Shown: positions 36,401 to 46,389, counted from the first letter of the stretch. The stretch is 64,000 nucleotides of DNA from Companilactobacillus formosensis (GCF_005405305.1 NZ_BJDU01000002.1:186001-250000), one strand, 5' to 3'. Made by a program: numbers and translations. The notes: a model not told the origin generated them from the letters alone.

Positions 36401-38794
36401 ATGAGTAGTCGTGATACTGCTAATGTTTTATGGTTTGATGAGTTACATCGTGAGGATGTTAATTTAGTAGGAGGAAAGTCTTCTTCACTGGGAGAAATGA
36501 CTTCTTCGATGGATGTACCTGTGCCTTATGGCTTTGCGACAACCGCACGTGCATATCAACACTTTATGGCTCAAACAGGTTTAAACGATAAGGTTAACGC
36601 ATTGCTAGAGGGTATCAAGGACTACGAAAATTCAGATGAGCTACATGCAACATGTGAAAAGATCAGAAATTTGATCGTTGGTGCAAAGATGCCTGATGAT
36701 TTAGCTAATGATATCGAAAAAGCATATGCTGATTTATCTGAAAAAGTTGGACAGGACAATCCATTTGTTGCTATCAGATCTTCTGCTACAGCTGAGGATT
36801 TGCCAAATGCATCATTTGCTGGTCAACAAGAATCTTATTTGAATATTAAGGGAGCTGCCGATGTAGTTAACCGTGTACAACAATGTTATTCTTCACTATT
36901 TACAGATCGTGCAACATATTACAGACACAAGCAACACTTCCCACATGAAAAAGTTGCTTTGTCAGCTGCAGTTCAAATGATGGTCTTCTCAAAGGCTTCA
37001 GGTATTATGTTCTCAGTTAACGTTGCTAACGGGGATGCATCTAAGATCGTTATCGATTCAATTTATGGTTTAGGTGAATATATTGTTTTAGGTAAAGTTA
37101 CACCAAACCACTTCGTTGTCGATAAACAATCAATGAAAATCGATGAGAAGAACGTTGTTAAACAAACAATCCAATTGGAAAGAAATCCTGATGAAGGTAC
37201 TGTTGAAAAAGCAGTTCCTGAAGAGCTACAAGAAAAACAAGTTCTTACTGACGAACAAGTTATTGAATTAGCTGGATATGCTAAGGAAATTGAACGTCAC
37301 TATGGCTGTTACATGGATATGGAATTTGCTTTGGATAAGAACACAAATCGTCTTTGGATCGTTCAAGCTCGTCCAGAAACAGTTTGGTCACAAAAGAAGA
37401 AGAAAGCTAAGACTGATGATGAAAATGCTGTATCTGAATCAGACGCTAAAGTAGTAGTTCGTGGTTTGCCTGCTAGTCCTGGTGTTGCTAGTGGTGTCGT
37501 TCACGTAATTGATTCTCCTGACGACATTGATAAATTCAAGAAGGGTGAAGTCTTAGTTACTTTGATGACATCTCCTGATTGGGTTCCAGCTATGAAGAAA
37601 GCTGCTGCTATCGTAACTAATAATGGTGGTATGACTTGTCACGCTGCTATCGTTTCTAGAGAAATGCAAATTCCTTGTATCGTTGGTACTAAGAGTAAAG
37701 GTCAAGCCGCTACAGAATCATTTAAGACTGGCGATGTTATCACAGTTGATGCTACAAACGGTATTGTTTATGCCGGTAAAGTGGAAGGAATCGCTAAGAA
37801 AGCTGAAAGCAATGCACCTGCTGGCCAAGTAGTAGCTGCTGAAACATTTGCTCCAACAGCAACTGGTGTCATGATGAATTTGGGTGATCCAGATTTAGCT
37901 GAAAAGTACTCAACATTACCCGCTGATGGTATTGGTCTAATGAGAGAAGAGTTCTTATGGACTACATTTATTCATGAGCACCCACTATATTTGATCGAAC
38001 AAGGTCATCCAGAAAAAGTCATCAACATGTTGGCTGATGGTATTTCTAAAGTTGCCCGTGCTATGGCTCCAAGACCAGTTGTCTTACGTCTATCAGACTT
38101 CAAGTCTAGTGAATATCGTAACCTCAAGGGTGGAGACAAGTATGAGCCACATGAACCAGCTGATTTGTTAGGTTGGCGTGGTGCTTCTCGTTACTACGAT
38201 CCTAAGTACATTGAAGCCTTCAAACTAGAACTTGGTGCTGTTAAGAAAGTTCGTAACGAATTCGGTTTGAAGAACTTGAATATCATGATTCCATTTGTCA
38301 GAACTGTTGACGAAGCTAGAAAAGTTACCGATATTATCAGAGATGAAGGCTTAGTTCGTGGCGATGACTTCAAGATCTACATGATGGCTGAAATTCCTTC
38401 AAATATCATTTTGGCCGATCAATTTAATAAGTACGTTGATGGTTACTCAATCGGATCAAATGACTTAGCAATGTTGATTCTAGGCTGCGATAGAAACAAC
38501 GATACTGTTTCAAGATTGTTTGACGAACGTAACTTAGCTGTAAAACGTGCTATTAATCACCTAATCAAGACAGCTCATAAAGATGGCAAGACAGTTTCAA
38601 TCTGTGGACAAGCTCCATCAGAATACCCAGACTTTACTAACTTCTTGATTCAATGTGGTATTGATTATGTATCAGTTAACCCTGACATGGTCAAAGCTAC
38701 AAAACGTAATGTTGCTCACTTTGAACAAAGAATTATGCTTGACAAGGCAACAGGACGTGGATTAAATGATCCAACCGACTACGATTGGGAATAA
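36401..38794 (+). CDS. ppsA: phosphoenolpyruvate synthase (pyruvate, water dikinase)
   Basis: Converts pyruvate plus ATP to PEP, AMP and phosphate, a gluconeogenic step. The N-terminal ATP-binding domain has GGKSSSLGEM and RSSATAEDLPNASFAGQQES. The swivelling phosphohistidine domain has GGMTCHAAIVSREMQIPC. The C-terminal PEP/pyruvate barrel has GIGLMREEF and GSNDLAMLILG. Length 797 aa is normal. The ATG at 36401 follows AAAGGAGGT; an in-frame ATG at 36314 overlaps the promoter and is rejected. The cre site in the leader predicts repression on glucose, which fits the role. Confidence 0.94.
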   Translation: MSSRDTANVLWFDELHREDVNLVGGKSSSLGEMTSSMDVPVPYGFATTARAYQHFMAQTGLNDKVNALLEGIKDYENSDELHATCEKIRNLIVGAKMPDDLANDIEKAYADLSEKVGQDNPFVAIRSSATAEDLPNASFAGQQESYLNIKGAADVVNRVQQCYSSLFTDRATYYRHKQHFPHEKVALSAAVQMMVFSKASGIMFSVNVANGDASKIVIDSIYGLGEYIVLGKVTPNHFVVDKQSMKIDEKNVVKQTIQLERNPDEGTVEKAVPEELQEKQVLTDEQVIELAGYAKEIERHYGCYMDMEFALDKNTNRLWIVQARPETVWSQKKKKAKTDDENAVSESDAKVVVRGLPASPGVASGVVHVIDSPDDIDKFKKGEVLVTLMTSPDWVPAMKKAAAIVTNNGGMTCHAAIVSREMQIPCIVGTKSKGQAATESFKTGDVITVDATNGIVYAGKVEGIAKKAESNAPAGQVVAAETFAPTATGVMMNLGDPDLAEKYSTLPADGIGLMREEFLWTTFIHEHPLYLIEQGHPEKVINMLADGISKVARAMAPRPVVLRLSDFKSSEYRNLKGGDKYEPHEPADLLGWRGASRYYDPKYIEAFKLELGAVKKVRNEFGLKNLNIMIPFVRTVDEARKVTDIIRDEGLVRGDDFKIYMMAEIPSNIILADQFNKYVDGYSIGSNDLAMLILGCDRNNDTVSRLFDERNLAVKRAINHLIKTAHKDGKTVSICGQAPSEYPDFTNFLIQCGIDYVSVNPDMVKATKRNVAHFEQRIMLDKATGRGLNDPTDYDWE

Positions 38795-38798
38795 AATA

Positions 38799-38849
38799 AA
38801 TAGTCAAAAAAGATACCTCCATGATTTGGGGGTATTTTTTTTGACTATT
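38799..38849. terminator. bidirectional terminator between ppsA and a LysR gene
   Basis: Long stem AATAGTCAAAAAA...TTTTTTTGACTATT with inner ATACCTCC/GGGGGTAT. Confidence 0.88.
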
Positions 38850-39723
38850 CTTGTAATGAAGCTTTTAAACGTTTGATAAATAATTGTGAAACTTTAGATA
38901 GAACAGTATTCTTTTTCCAAACTACAGTAATTGGTTCGATTATTTGTGGAGATAAAGGACGAAAGACTAAATGTTGAATATTATTTTGATTCAACAAATG
39001 ATCGAACGTCAGCATATAAGAATGACTACTCTGTACTAGCAATTCGGCATTATAAGAGAGGGTGAAAGTCCCAGTAATGTTCATCTCTGGACCAAGATTG
39101 CCCCACCAATTGTCAAAATGATGACTGGCTAGTCCTTGGGATGATATTAATAATGGTAGATTTAGGAGATCTTTAGGTTCGATGAATTCTTTGTCAGCTA
39201 ACAATGCATCTTCTCGCATGATGACACCCCAATGGTCAGTTTCAGGCATCTGTAAATAATTAAAGTCATTCAAATTTCTTTCACCCATAAAGACAGCAAA
39301 ATCCAAAATCCCGTTATTAAGACTTCGTTCCATCTCATTGGCATCCCCACTGATCAAGTGAGTTTTGACATCAGAATAGTCTTGACTAATATTACCCAAG
39401 ACATCAAGAATGCGTTTCATTCCGATACTTTCACCGGCACCAATCGTTAAGTCACCACTGATAATTTGATTGCTTTGGATATTAGCACTGATCTTATCAG
39501 CCAGTTCAACCATTTCTTTAGCCTTGGCATTGAGGTATTGGCCCTCAGAAGTTAAAGTTATTTGCCGATGTCCACGAATAAACAATTTTGTCCCTAGCTC
39601 GTCTTCTAAATCTGACAATTGTTTAGATAGAGCAGGCTGTGAGATCAACAGTTTTTCGGAGGCTTTCGTGATATTTTTTTCTTGAACGACAGCTAGAAAA
39701 TAACGCAAAACTCGTAATTCCAT
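38845..39723 (-). CDS. LysR-family transcriptional regulator 1
   Basis: 292 residues with an N-terminal helix-turn-helix (LRYFLAVVQEKNITKASEKLLISQPALSKQ) and a periplasmic-binding-like effector domain from about residue 90. I choose ATG 39723, 7 nt after GGAAGGAA; a longer reading to 39762 has no ribosome binding site. It is divergent from the six-gene oxidoreductase operon at 39834-44373, which it probably controls. The effector is unknown. Confidence 0.88.
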   Translation of the reverse strand: MELRVLRYFLAVVQEKNITKASEKLLISQPALSKQLSDLEDELGTKLFIRGHRQITLTSEGQYLNAKAKEMVELADKISANIQSNQIISGDLTIGAGESIGMKRILDVLGNISQDYSDVKTHLISGDANEMERSLNNGILDFAVFMGERNLNDFNYLQMPETDHWGVIMREDALLADKEFIEPKDLLNLPLLISSQGLASHHFDNWWGNLGPEMNITGTFTLSYNAELLVQSSHSYMLTFDHLLNQNNIQHLVFRPLSPQIIEPITVVWKKNTVLSKVSQLFIKRLKASLQE

Positions 39724-39749
39724 AATCGATTCCTTCCATAACTTATAAT

Positions 39750-39804
39750 TATGCTTATGCATATTTTAGAAGTATTTCACATATTTGGCAAATGATTTTA
39801 TACT
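39750..39804 (+). promoter_or_regulatory. LysR box and promoter of the 39.8-44.4 kb operon
   Basis: The palindrome TATGC-TTAT-GCATA (39750-39763) precedes TTCACA (39776-39781), a 17-nt spacer and TATACT (39799-39804). A dyad just upstream of -35 is the usual position of a LysR activation site. Confidence 0.6.
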
Positions 39805-39833
39805 ATGGTCATTCAGTTGAAAGGAGCAATCAA

Positions 39834-40340
39834 ATGACTTGTCAATCAGAACTGTTTAATGTTGACGAACGTTTAGTTGAACAGAATCAACGCTTGCTAC
39901 AACATTTAAATACTAGTCGAGTTTGTTCCCAAGAAAGCAATCAACTATTGAGTGAAATACTTGGTTATCAATTGGATTCAACTGACGAGATTAGATTACC
40001 GTTTCATACCGACTATGGTCGTAACATCAAATTTGGTAAAAACATTTTTATTAATTGTAATGTCACGATGGTCGATATAGGCAAGATAGTAATTGAAGAT
40101 AACGTAATTATTGGACCGAACACAACGCTTTTAACGACTAATTATCAAACTAAAAATAAGGCTCCAATCACTATCAAGCAAAAAGCTAATGTGGGAGCAA
40201 ACGTTACGATCATGCCAGGCGTCACAGTTGGCAAAGGAGCAGTTGTTTTGGCAGGTTCTGTAGTAACGAAGAATGTTTTAGCAAACACAGTCGTCATGGG
40301 GAATCCGGCCCAAGAAATCAAAAAAGGAGAGGTTTTTTAA
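39834..40340 (+). CDS. hexapeptide-repeat sugar O-acetyltransferase
   Basis: 168-residue left-handed beta-helix acetyltransferase of the maltose/galactoside O-acetyltransferase family. The C-terminal hexapeptide repeats (VGANVTIMPGVTVGKGAVVLAG, split over about residues 120-145) and the final VVMGNPAQEI are typical. ATG 39834 follows AAAGGAG; the upstream frame overlaps the promoter. First gene of the operon, with its stop overlapping the next start (TAATG). It acetylates an unknown acceptor using acetyl-CoA. A paralogue lies at 46388. Confidence 0.83.
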   Translation: MTCQSELFNVDERLVEQNQRLLQHLNTSRVCSQESNQLLSEILGYQLDSTDEIRLPFHTDYGRNIKFGKNIFINCNVTMVDIGKIVIEDNVIIGPNTTLLTTNYQTKNKAPITIKQKANVGANVTIMPGVTVGKGAVVLAGSVVTKNVLANTVVMGNPAQEIKKGEVF

Positions 40341-41071
40341 TGAATAAAGAAAAAGTCGTCGTCATTACTGGTGCTTCCAGCGGAATTGGAGCTGCTACTA
40401 CTAGAGAATTAGCCAGACAACATGCAAAATTGGTCATTGGTGCCAGAAGATTAGATCGTCTAAATGAACTAAAAGCAGAATTTCCAGATGAGGATATCAT
40501 TGCTCAAAAAGTCGATGTAACTAATTTTGATGAAGTACAAGCCTTGATCGACACTGCTAAAAAAGAATTCGGTCGAGTAGATGTTCTATACAATAACGCC
40601 GGTGTCATGCCAGTTAATGCTTTGGCAAATCGTGCTCGTGATGAATGGCAAAGAATTTTAGATGTTAACGTCATGGGAGTTTTGAACGGTATCGCTGCAG
40701 TGTTGCCAACGATGATTGAGCAAAAATCTGGTCACATTATTGCCACCGATTCAGTTGCCGGTCACGTAGTTGTCCCAAATTTGGCAGTTTACAATGGTTC
40801 TAAATTTGCTGTTCGTGCCATCATGGAAGGACTTCGCCAAGAACAACACAACAACAATATTAGAACAACTATCGTTTCACCAGGTTCAGTAGCAACCGAA
40901 TTGTATAAATCAATTGGCAATGCTGATAATCAAAAAGCTGAAATCGAAGTTGAAAAGCAAATTGGTCTATCTGCCGAAAACATTGCTAAATCAGTAGTTT
41001 TCGCTATCAATGCACCAGAAAATATGGACTTGAATGAAATGATCATTCGTCCAATCAAACAAGACGTTTAA
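40340..41071 (+). CDS. short-chain dehydrogenase/reductase 1
   Basis: NAD(P)-dependent classical SDR of 243 aa. TGASSGIG cofactor loop near residue 12, NNAG near 88, Ser in ATDSVAG near 137 and the Y-x-x-x-K pair in YNGSKFAV near 150. Arg residues after the second strand (GARRLDR) suggest NADPH preference. The substrate is unknown. Paralogues are at 52797 and 60172. It is translationally coupled to the acetyltransferase. Confidence 0.9.
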   Translation: MNKEKVVVITGASSGIGAATTRELARQHAKLVIGARRLDRLNELKAEFPDEDIIAQKVDVTNFDEVQALIDTAKKEFGRVDVLYNNAGVMPVNALANRARDEWQRILDVNVMGVLNGIAAVLPTMIEQKSGHIIATDSVAGHVVVPNLAVYNGSKFAVRAIMEGLRQEQHNNNIRTTIVSPGSVATELYKSIGNADNQKAEIEVEKQIGLSAENIAKSVVFAINAPENMDLNEMIIRPIKQDV

Positions 41072-41095
41072 TAAAGAAAAAAGAGGAAAATATTT

Positions 41096-42103
41096 ATGAG
41101 TAAATTAGCAAATGATACAAGAGTATTTAAAATCAATCCTGAAATCGACGTTCAAAATGTCCGTTTCAAAAACCGTTTTGGCTTTATTTTAGCCGGCCAC
41201 ATGTATTTACCTTTGAACTTCGATAGTTCTAAGAAATATCCAGCCATTGTAATTTCTGGACCATTCGGTGCCGTAAAGGAACAATCTAGTGGTCTATATG
41301 CACAAACTATGGCAGAAAATGGCTTTGTGACAGTCGCTTTTGATCAATCAACAACTGGCGAAAGTTCTGGTAGTGTTAGAGATGTCGCTTCACCAGATAT
41401 TTTTGTTGAAGATTTCTCAGCCGCCGTTGACTTCATCGGTTTACAAAAATTCGTTGACCGTGAAAGAATTGGTGCTATCGGTATTTGTGGTTTGGGTAGT
41501 CACGTTTTAACTGCCGCTTCAATCGATGTACGTATTAAAGCAGTTGCTACATCAGTTATGTATGATATGTCCGATTCAATGTGGATGGGCATGAATAATT
41601 CTAAGACTGAGAAGCAACGTGAAATCGAAAAACAAACTTTGGCACAACAACGTTGGGAAGATGCTGAAAATGGTACTCCTGCTAGAGGATTACATGAATT
41701 ACCATTTGATGAAAATGATAAGCCTATGCAATCAAGCGTACTATTCCCAGAAGATCTACCCGAAGATGCTGATTCAGTCACAAAAGAATTCTTCAATTAC
41801 TATCGTGGTCGCGCTTTCCATCCTCGTTCAGTAAACTCTGCTAGTGCCTGGACTGCAACAACTCCATGGAGTTACTACAATTTCCATCTTCAATCACATA
41901 TCGAAACTATTTCACCACGCCCAACTCTAATTGTTACTGGTGAAAAAGCTCATTCACGTTATATGGCTGAAGAATCATACGAACGCTTGAATGATCCTAA
42001 GGAATTAGTTATCGTTCCTGGAGCTACTCATACTGATTTATATGACCAAATCGATTTGATTCCATTTGATAAGTTCGACAGTTTCTTTAAAGAAAATCTA
42101 TAA
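41096..42103 (+). CDS. alpha/beta hydrolase with a Cys nucleophile elbow
   Basis: 335 residues, similar to YcjY-type or dienelactone-hydrolase-like proteins. The nucleophile elbow is GICGLGSH near residue 130, so Cys replaces the more common Ser. The His is in PGATHTDLYD near 317. The acid residue of the triad is probably in TGEKAHSRYM. Substrate unknown. It has an AGAGGAA site, 24 nt behind the SDR gene. Confidence 0.8.
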   Translation: MSKLANDTRVFKINPEIDVQNVRFKNRFGFILAGHMYLPLNFDSSKKYPAIVISGPFGAVKEQSSGLYAQTMAENGFVTVAFDQSTTGESSGSVRDVASPDIFVEDFSAAVDFIGLQKFVDRERIGAIGICGLGSHVLTAASIDVRIKAVATSVMYDMSDSMWMGMNNSKTEKQREIEKQTLAQQRWEDAENGTPARGLHELPFDENDKPMQSSVLFPEDLPEDADSVTKEFFNYYRGRAFHPRSVNSASAWTATTPWSYYNFHLQSHIETISPRPTLIVTGEKAHSRYMAEESYERLNDPKELVIVPGATHTDLYDQIDLIPFDKFDSFFKENL

Positions 42104-42129
42104 AAAAAATCTATAAGGAGTTTTATTAT

Positions 42130-42987
42130 ATGGAATATTCTCAATTAAATAACAGCCTTCAAATGCCAAAATTAGGATTCGGCGTTTTCCAAATTGATGA
42201 TTCAACTGAATGTGAACGAATTGTTAGTGATGCAATTAGTGTAGGTTATCGATTATTTGATACAGCAGCTATTTACGGTAATGAAGAAGCTGTGGGTCGT
42301 GCAATTAAGAAAAGTGGCATCGACCGTGATCAATTTTTTGTAACGTCAAAACTTTGGATAAAAGATGCTAGTTATGAAGCCGCAAAGAAAGCTATTGATG
42401 TTTCTTTACAAAAATTAGATATGGACTATTTAGACTTGTACTTAATTCATCAACCATATGGTGATCTCTTTGGTGCTTGGAAAGCAATGGAAGAAGCTTA
42501 TCAAGCTGGAAAAATAAAGGCCATTGGAGTTTCTAATTTTTATAGTGATCAGGTGAAGAATTTAGAATTATTCAATAAGGTTAAACCTGCTGTAAATCAA
42601 TTAGAAGTCAATCCTTGGAATCAACAGCTTTCTGAAGTAGATTTCAATCAAAATGAAGATATCCACGTTGAAGCTTGGGCTCCATTTGCTGAAGGAAAGC
42701 ATCATATTTTTACTAATCAAATCATTAAAGATATTGGTTCAAAATACAATAAATCTAATGGCCAAATAATTTTAAGATGGTTAATTCAAAGGGGTATTAC
42801 AGTCATTCCTAAGAGTTCTCATTTAGAACGTATGAAAGAAAATTTTGATGTTTTTGATTTTGAATTATCAACTGATGATATGAAAACAATCACTCAATTA
42901 GATAAAAATGAAAGTCAATTCTTCGACCGTCGTGATCCAGTGAGCATTGAAAAGATCGTTAATGGTGAACGTTTAGGTACTAATTAA
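42130..42987 (+). CDS. aldo/keto reductase 1
   Basis: 285-residue (beta/alpha)8 NADPH-dependent reductase. The catalytic tetrad is visible: Asp and Tyr in FDTAAIYGNE, Lys in VTSKLW, His in LIHQPYG. The cofactor region IPKSSHLERMKEN lies near residue 235. It resembles the 2,5-diketo-gluconate/glyoxal reductase type. Fourth gene of the operon after AAGGAG. A paralogue with the same motifs is at 46914. Confidence 0.9.
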   Translation: MEYSQLNNSLQMPKLGFGVFQIDDSTECERIVSDAISVGYRLFDTAAIYGNEEAVGRAIKKSGIDRDQFFVTSKLWIKDASYEAAKKAIDVSLQKLDMDYLDLYLIHQPYGDLFGAWKAMEEAYQAGKIKAIGVSNFYSDQVKNLELFNKVKPAVNQLEVNPWNQQLSEVDFNQNEDIHVEAWAPFAEGKHHIFTNQIIKDIGSKYNKSNGQIILRWLIQRGITVIPKSSHLERMKENFDVFDFELSTDDMKTITQLDKNESQFFDRRDPVSIEKIVNGERLGTN

Positions 42988-43026
42988 TAAGGACATCAAA
43001 ACAAATAGCAAATTGAGGTTAAATAA

Positions 43027-43665
43027 ATGAAAAAAATCTTAGTAATTGGTGCTCATGGACAAACTGGTCAACAAGTGATTAAGAGTTTAGAACAATCAGA
43101 GATGATTCCAGTAGCTGGGGTTAGGCGCGCTGAACAAATTGAAGAATTTCAAAGACATGGCGTAGAGGCACGGCTAGTTGATGTTAGAAAAAGAGTCAGT
43201 GATATTGCCACTCAACTAAAGGAAATAGATGCAATTGTCTTTACAGCTGGTGGTGGAATGATGATTGATCTGGACGGCAAAGTTAAGGCTGCTCAAGCAG
43301 CAGAAAAAGCAGGTGTTAAGCGATTCGTTTTAGTCAGCGCAGGTGGCATCGAACATTTTCATGATGAAAATCGACTAGAATGGATGAATCAATACGAAGA
43401 ATACAGTGCAGCCATGTATTATGGAGATATGTTTGTTTTGAATTCTAATTTGGATTATACAATCATCCATCCGGAACAATTAACAAATGAACCAGCTAAG
43501 GGGCAAATCAGTATTGGTCATAACTTGCCACATAATAATATCACACGTGCTGATGTAGCAAATGTAGTAGTTGCTTCACTGGAAAATAATCAAACAATTA
43601 AACAAGCTTTCGATATTGGTGATGGAACTATATCAATAAATGAAGCTTTAAAAGAGTTAAAATAA
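43027..43665 (+). CDS. NAD(P)-binding NmrA/YwnB-like protein 1
   Basis: 212 residues with an N-terminal GAHGQTGQQV Rossmann loop and a truncated SDR-like fold without the Y-x-x-x-K catalytic pair in the usual place (an EEYSAAMYYGDM region replaces it). Members of this family act as quinone/flavin reductases or redox sensors. Function here unknown; it lies in the oxidoreductase operon. Confidence 0.78.
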   Translation: MKKILVIGAHGQTGQQVIKSLEQSEMIPVAGVRRAEQIEEFQRHGVEARLVDVRKRVSDIATQLKEIDAIVFTAGGGMMIDLDGKVKAAQAAEKAGVKRFVLVSAGGIEHFHDENRLEWMNQYEEYSAAMYYGDMFVLNSNLDYTIIHPEQLTNEPAKGQISIGHNLPHNNITRADVANVVVASLENNQTIKQAFDIGDGTISINEALKELK

Positions 43666-43677
43666 AGGAATGTAATT

Positions 43678-44373
43678 ATGGATAGGGCAAAAGTTATCGT
43701 TCATATGCATACATCGATTGATAGTAAAATTGATGGTGCTTATGGTAAACAAGCAGGAGACAAAATTTCAGGAGCTTTTTATTCGGAAGAATTATTTAGA
43801 CTAAGTAATGCCAATGCTAATGGTTCAACTACAGTTGCCATGTATGCTGCCAAAGGTAATCCTGATTTATCAAAGTTCAAAACAACGGGTATTGATTATC
43901 AAGATTGGATTCCAGATATTCAATCAGAAACATGGGATATTAGTTTTGATCGTAAAGGAAGAATGGGATGGGAAACCAACTATTTTGAATATGGTGGCCA
44001 TAAGAATCGGGCAATCGAAGTTTTGACGGAACAAGCTTCAAAATCTTATTTGGCTTTCTTGCAATCAATGGAAATACCATATATCATTTGTGGTACTGAA
44101 GATTTAGACTTGAATCAAGCTCTAACAAAATTGAAGAAACACTTTGGTATTACAGCTATTTCTTTAGCCGGTGGCGCGATAATCAATGGAGCCTTCTTAA
44201 AAGCCCATTTAGTTGATGAAATATCATTGGTCGTATCTCCATATGTCAGTGGTGATCAAAATATAAAATCGGCTTTTGACACTTTAGGAACATTTGTAGA
44301 TGATAAGTTTACGATTAAAACGACTAAACCATTAGGTGATGGCGGAGTTCATTTATTATACGTTAAAGATTAA
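43678..44373 (+). CDS. RibD C-terminal/DHFR-like reductase
   Basis: 231 residues of the RibD_C/dihydrofolate-reductase-like fold: VHMHTSIDSKIDG at the N-terminus and the NADPH-binding SLAGGAIINGAFLKAHLVDEI near residue 165. No deaminase domain, so it is not a full RibD; a role in riboflavin synthesis is not supported by the context. Last gene of the operon, before a terminator. Confidence 0.82.
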   Translation: MDRAKVIVHMHTSIDSKIDGAYGKQAGDKISGAFYSEELFRLSNANANGSTTVAMYAAKGNPDLSKFKTTGIDYQDWIPDIQSETWDISFDRKGRMGWETNYFEYGGHKNRAIEVLTEQASKSYLAFLQSMEIPYIICGTEDLDLNQALTKLKKHFGITAISLAGGAIINGAFLKAHLVDEISLVVSPYVSGDQNIKSAFDTLGTFVDDKFTIKTTKPLGDGGVHLLYVKD

Positions 44374-44429
44374 AAAACAACTCGCAATAATTTACTACGC
44401 TTGGCGTACAAATATTTGCAAGTTGTTTT
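44374..44429. terminator. bidirectional terminator between the RibD-like gene and rarA
   Basis: AAAACAACTCGCAA pairs with TTGCAAGTTGTTTT; the inner arm TACTACGC/GCGTACAA extends the stem. Confidence 0.85.
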
Positions 44430-45690
44430 ATTTTTTATAATCTTCATGGTAAATGAATTTATGTAGTTTTAAGTATTGCTCGCCAAACTTTTTCTCACTC
44501 TCATTATTTTTAGGATAATAATAACGCTTACCAGTAAAACCTTCTGGCATGTAGTTTTGAGAAGCAATTTGAAACGGCTGAGCGAAGGGACTTTTGAACA
44601 GACCTCCACCAGTGACCTCTTCTGAATGCTTGTAGTGAGCATCCCGCAAACCTTTTGGCATTGGATGTAAGTTAGGATGTTCAGTGTCTTTGTCTAATAA
44701 TTCCCAAGTTTCATCAAAAGAACCGGACTTTGGTGATAAACACATCAACATCGTCGCAAACATCAGAGGGTACTTAGCCTTAGGCATGCCAATTTTTTCA
44801 GCTTGATTGGCTGCAATCACTATTTGGGTAGCTTGTTGTGGGTTAGCCAAACCGATGTAAGTATAAGGAATTTCCCGTAATCTTCTAACGACAGAAGGTA
44901 AATCGTTGTTTTTGAGAAGGACAGTCAAATAGTACAAAGCAGCGTCAGTCTCGGAACCGGCCATCGAGTCAGAATAAGCTGACAAATAATCATAATGTTT
45001 AGTAGCTTTTTTGTCATAGCTAAAGTGTTGCTGTTTGGCAAAACGTTTGACATCTTTGACAGTTATTTGGTCAGGATTGATGGCGTGAATCGTTTCTAAA
45101 ATGTTCAAGGCAATTCTTAAATCTCCACCAGAAGAAATAGCAATTAACTTTAAAGAATCAGCTTCAATTTGATCTTCTTTTAATTCAAAAATTTCATCAG
45201 TAGCTCGCTTCAAAGTTTTGGTAATATCTTCAGTATCTAGCGGTTTAAATTCAAAAATCTGACATCTTGAACGAATGGCGGGAACGATTGACATGATAGG
45301 GTTCTCAGTCGTTGAGCCAATCAACATGATGTGACCATTTTCTAAATATGGCAACAGAAAATCTTGCAGTGTTTTGTTCATGCGATGAATTTCATCAATC
45401 AATAGAACAAAAGACTGATAAGGGTAGGTGTCGATTGATTGCGTTAGTTGGGCTTTATTGTCAGTTGAGGCGTTGAATGAAACGAAGGGATATTTGTATT
45501 TTTTGGCGATAATTCTTGCCAAACTAGTTTTCCCTGTCCCAGGAGGTCCCCAGAGGATCAAAGGGATGTTAACAGTTTTATCGATTATCTGGCGAAGTGG
45601 TTGACCAGTTTTTAAGAGATCTTGTTGACCGACCATTTGTTCCAACTTAGTAGGACGCATTTGGTCAGCTAAAGGTGTTTTGAATGCCAA
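44428..45690 (-). CDS. rarA: replication-associated recombination protein RarA (MgsA)
   Basis: AAA+ ATPase of the clamp-loader clade that acts at stalled forks and gaps. Walker A is GPPGTGKTSLA near residue 50, Walker B is LLIDEIHRMN and sensor 1 GSTTENP. The C-terminal tetramerisation domain (HYDYLSAYSDSMAGSETDAALYYL, within 20-residue reach of residue 225) is present. 420 aa is normal. It follows the conserved family closely and is monocistronic. Confidence 0.93.
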   Translation of the reverse strand: MAFKTPLADQMRPTKLEQMVGQQDLLKTGQPLRQIIDKTVNIPLILWGPPGTGKTSLARIIAKKYKYPFVSFNASTDNKAQLTQSIDTYPYQSFVLLIDEIHRMNKTLQDFLLPYLENGHIMLIGSTTENPIMSIVPAIRSRCQIFEFKPLDTEDITKTLKRATDEIFELKEDQIEADSLKLIAISSGGDLRIALNILETIHAINPDQITVKDVKRFAKQQHFSYDKKATKHYDYLSAYSDSMAGSETDAALYYLTVLLKNNDLPSVVRRLREIPYTYIGLANPQQATQIVIAANQAEKIGMPKAKYPLMFATMLMCLSPKSGSFDETWELLDKDTEHPNLHPMPKGLRDAHYKHSEEVTGGGLFKSPFAQPFQIASQNYMPEGFTGKRYYYPKNNESEKKFGEQYLKLHKFIYHEDYKK

Positions 45691-45732
45691 GGTTAATTTC
45701 CTTTCATTAATTGTTGATATAAAAATTGTAAC

Positions 45733-46197
45733 TCAAAAAGAAATTATGGTAAAAGCGTTTGTTGTTTGACGTAATTCTGGTTCGGATACGAGAATATTTT
45801 TGGCATCTTTAACTTGTTTTAAACCGCTGACGTGATCGCAGTGTAAATGACTCAATAATAAGTAATCGATATCTGAAGGTTTGTAACCTAAAGTAGCTAA
45901 TCTTTCATCAACTGACCAACCCATTGGTAAATATCCAGTATTGATTTGAATTTGTGGACCGAGTTCTTTCCAATTGCTTTGTCTTACTAATTTATTCCAG
46001 CTAGTATCGATTAAAATTAACCCATGGGGATGTTCAATTAAATAACTGGAAACAGGTAAAATCACTTGATTTTTTTCTGAACGAAATAGATCAGTAAATG
46101 CTAAGGGATTACGATATTCGCCATGGAAGGGTAGTGCTCTATCTACTTTTACCAAGCCAGTGTGTAGAATGTGAATTTTGATTTTTTGATTAGTCAT
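45733..46197 (-). pseudogene. truncated metallo-beta-lactamase-fold (lactonase-like) gene
   Basis: The 154-residue product is the N-terminal half of an N-acyl-homoserine-lactonase-type hydrolase. The first metal motif HLHCDH is intact near residue 117. The remaining ligands (a His, an Asp and a final His about 50, 70 and 115 residues later) are missing because the frame ends at TTNAFTIISF, 42 nt before rarA. A deletion between this gene and rarA is the simplest explanation. It cannot bind the normal two metals, so it is likely inactive. Its ATG has only a weak ribosome binding site. Confidence 0.75.
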
Positions 46198-46353
46198 TTG
46201 TTTGCCTCGACTTCTTAATTGATGGTTTTATCATACGGGGAAAATAGACTAATTCCTAGAATCAAAAAAATACTGTTTGTAAGATATGGGACCGATTGAA
46301 TCAATTTGTTTCGTATCAGACTATTTGACGTAAATAGGTTCTGTAAGCTTGCA

Positions 46354-46389
46354 AAAAAAGTCAAGTCCATTTTGAAGACTTGGCTTTTT
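46354..46389 (-). terminator. terminator of the acetyltransferase 2 operon
   Basis: On the minus strand AAGCCAAGTC pairs with GACTTGACTT (one G-U) and a T run follows. Confidence 0.8.
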
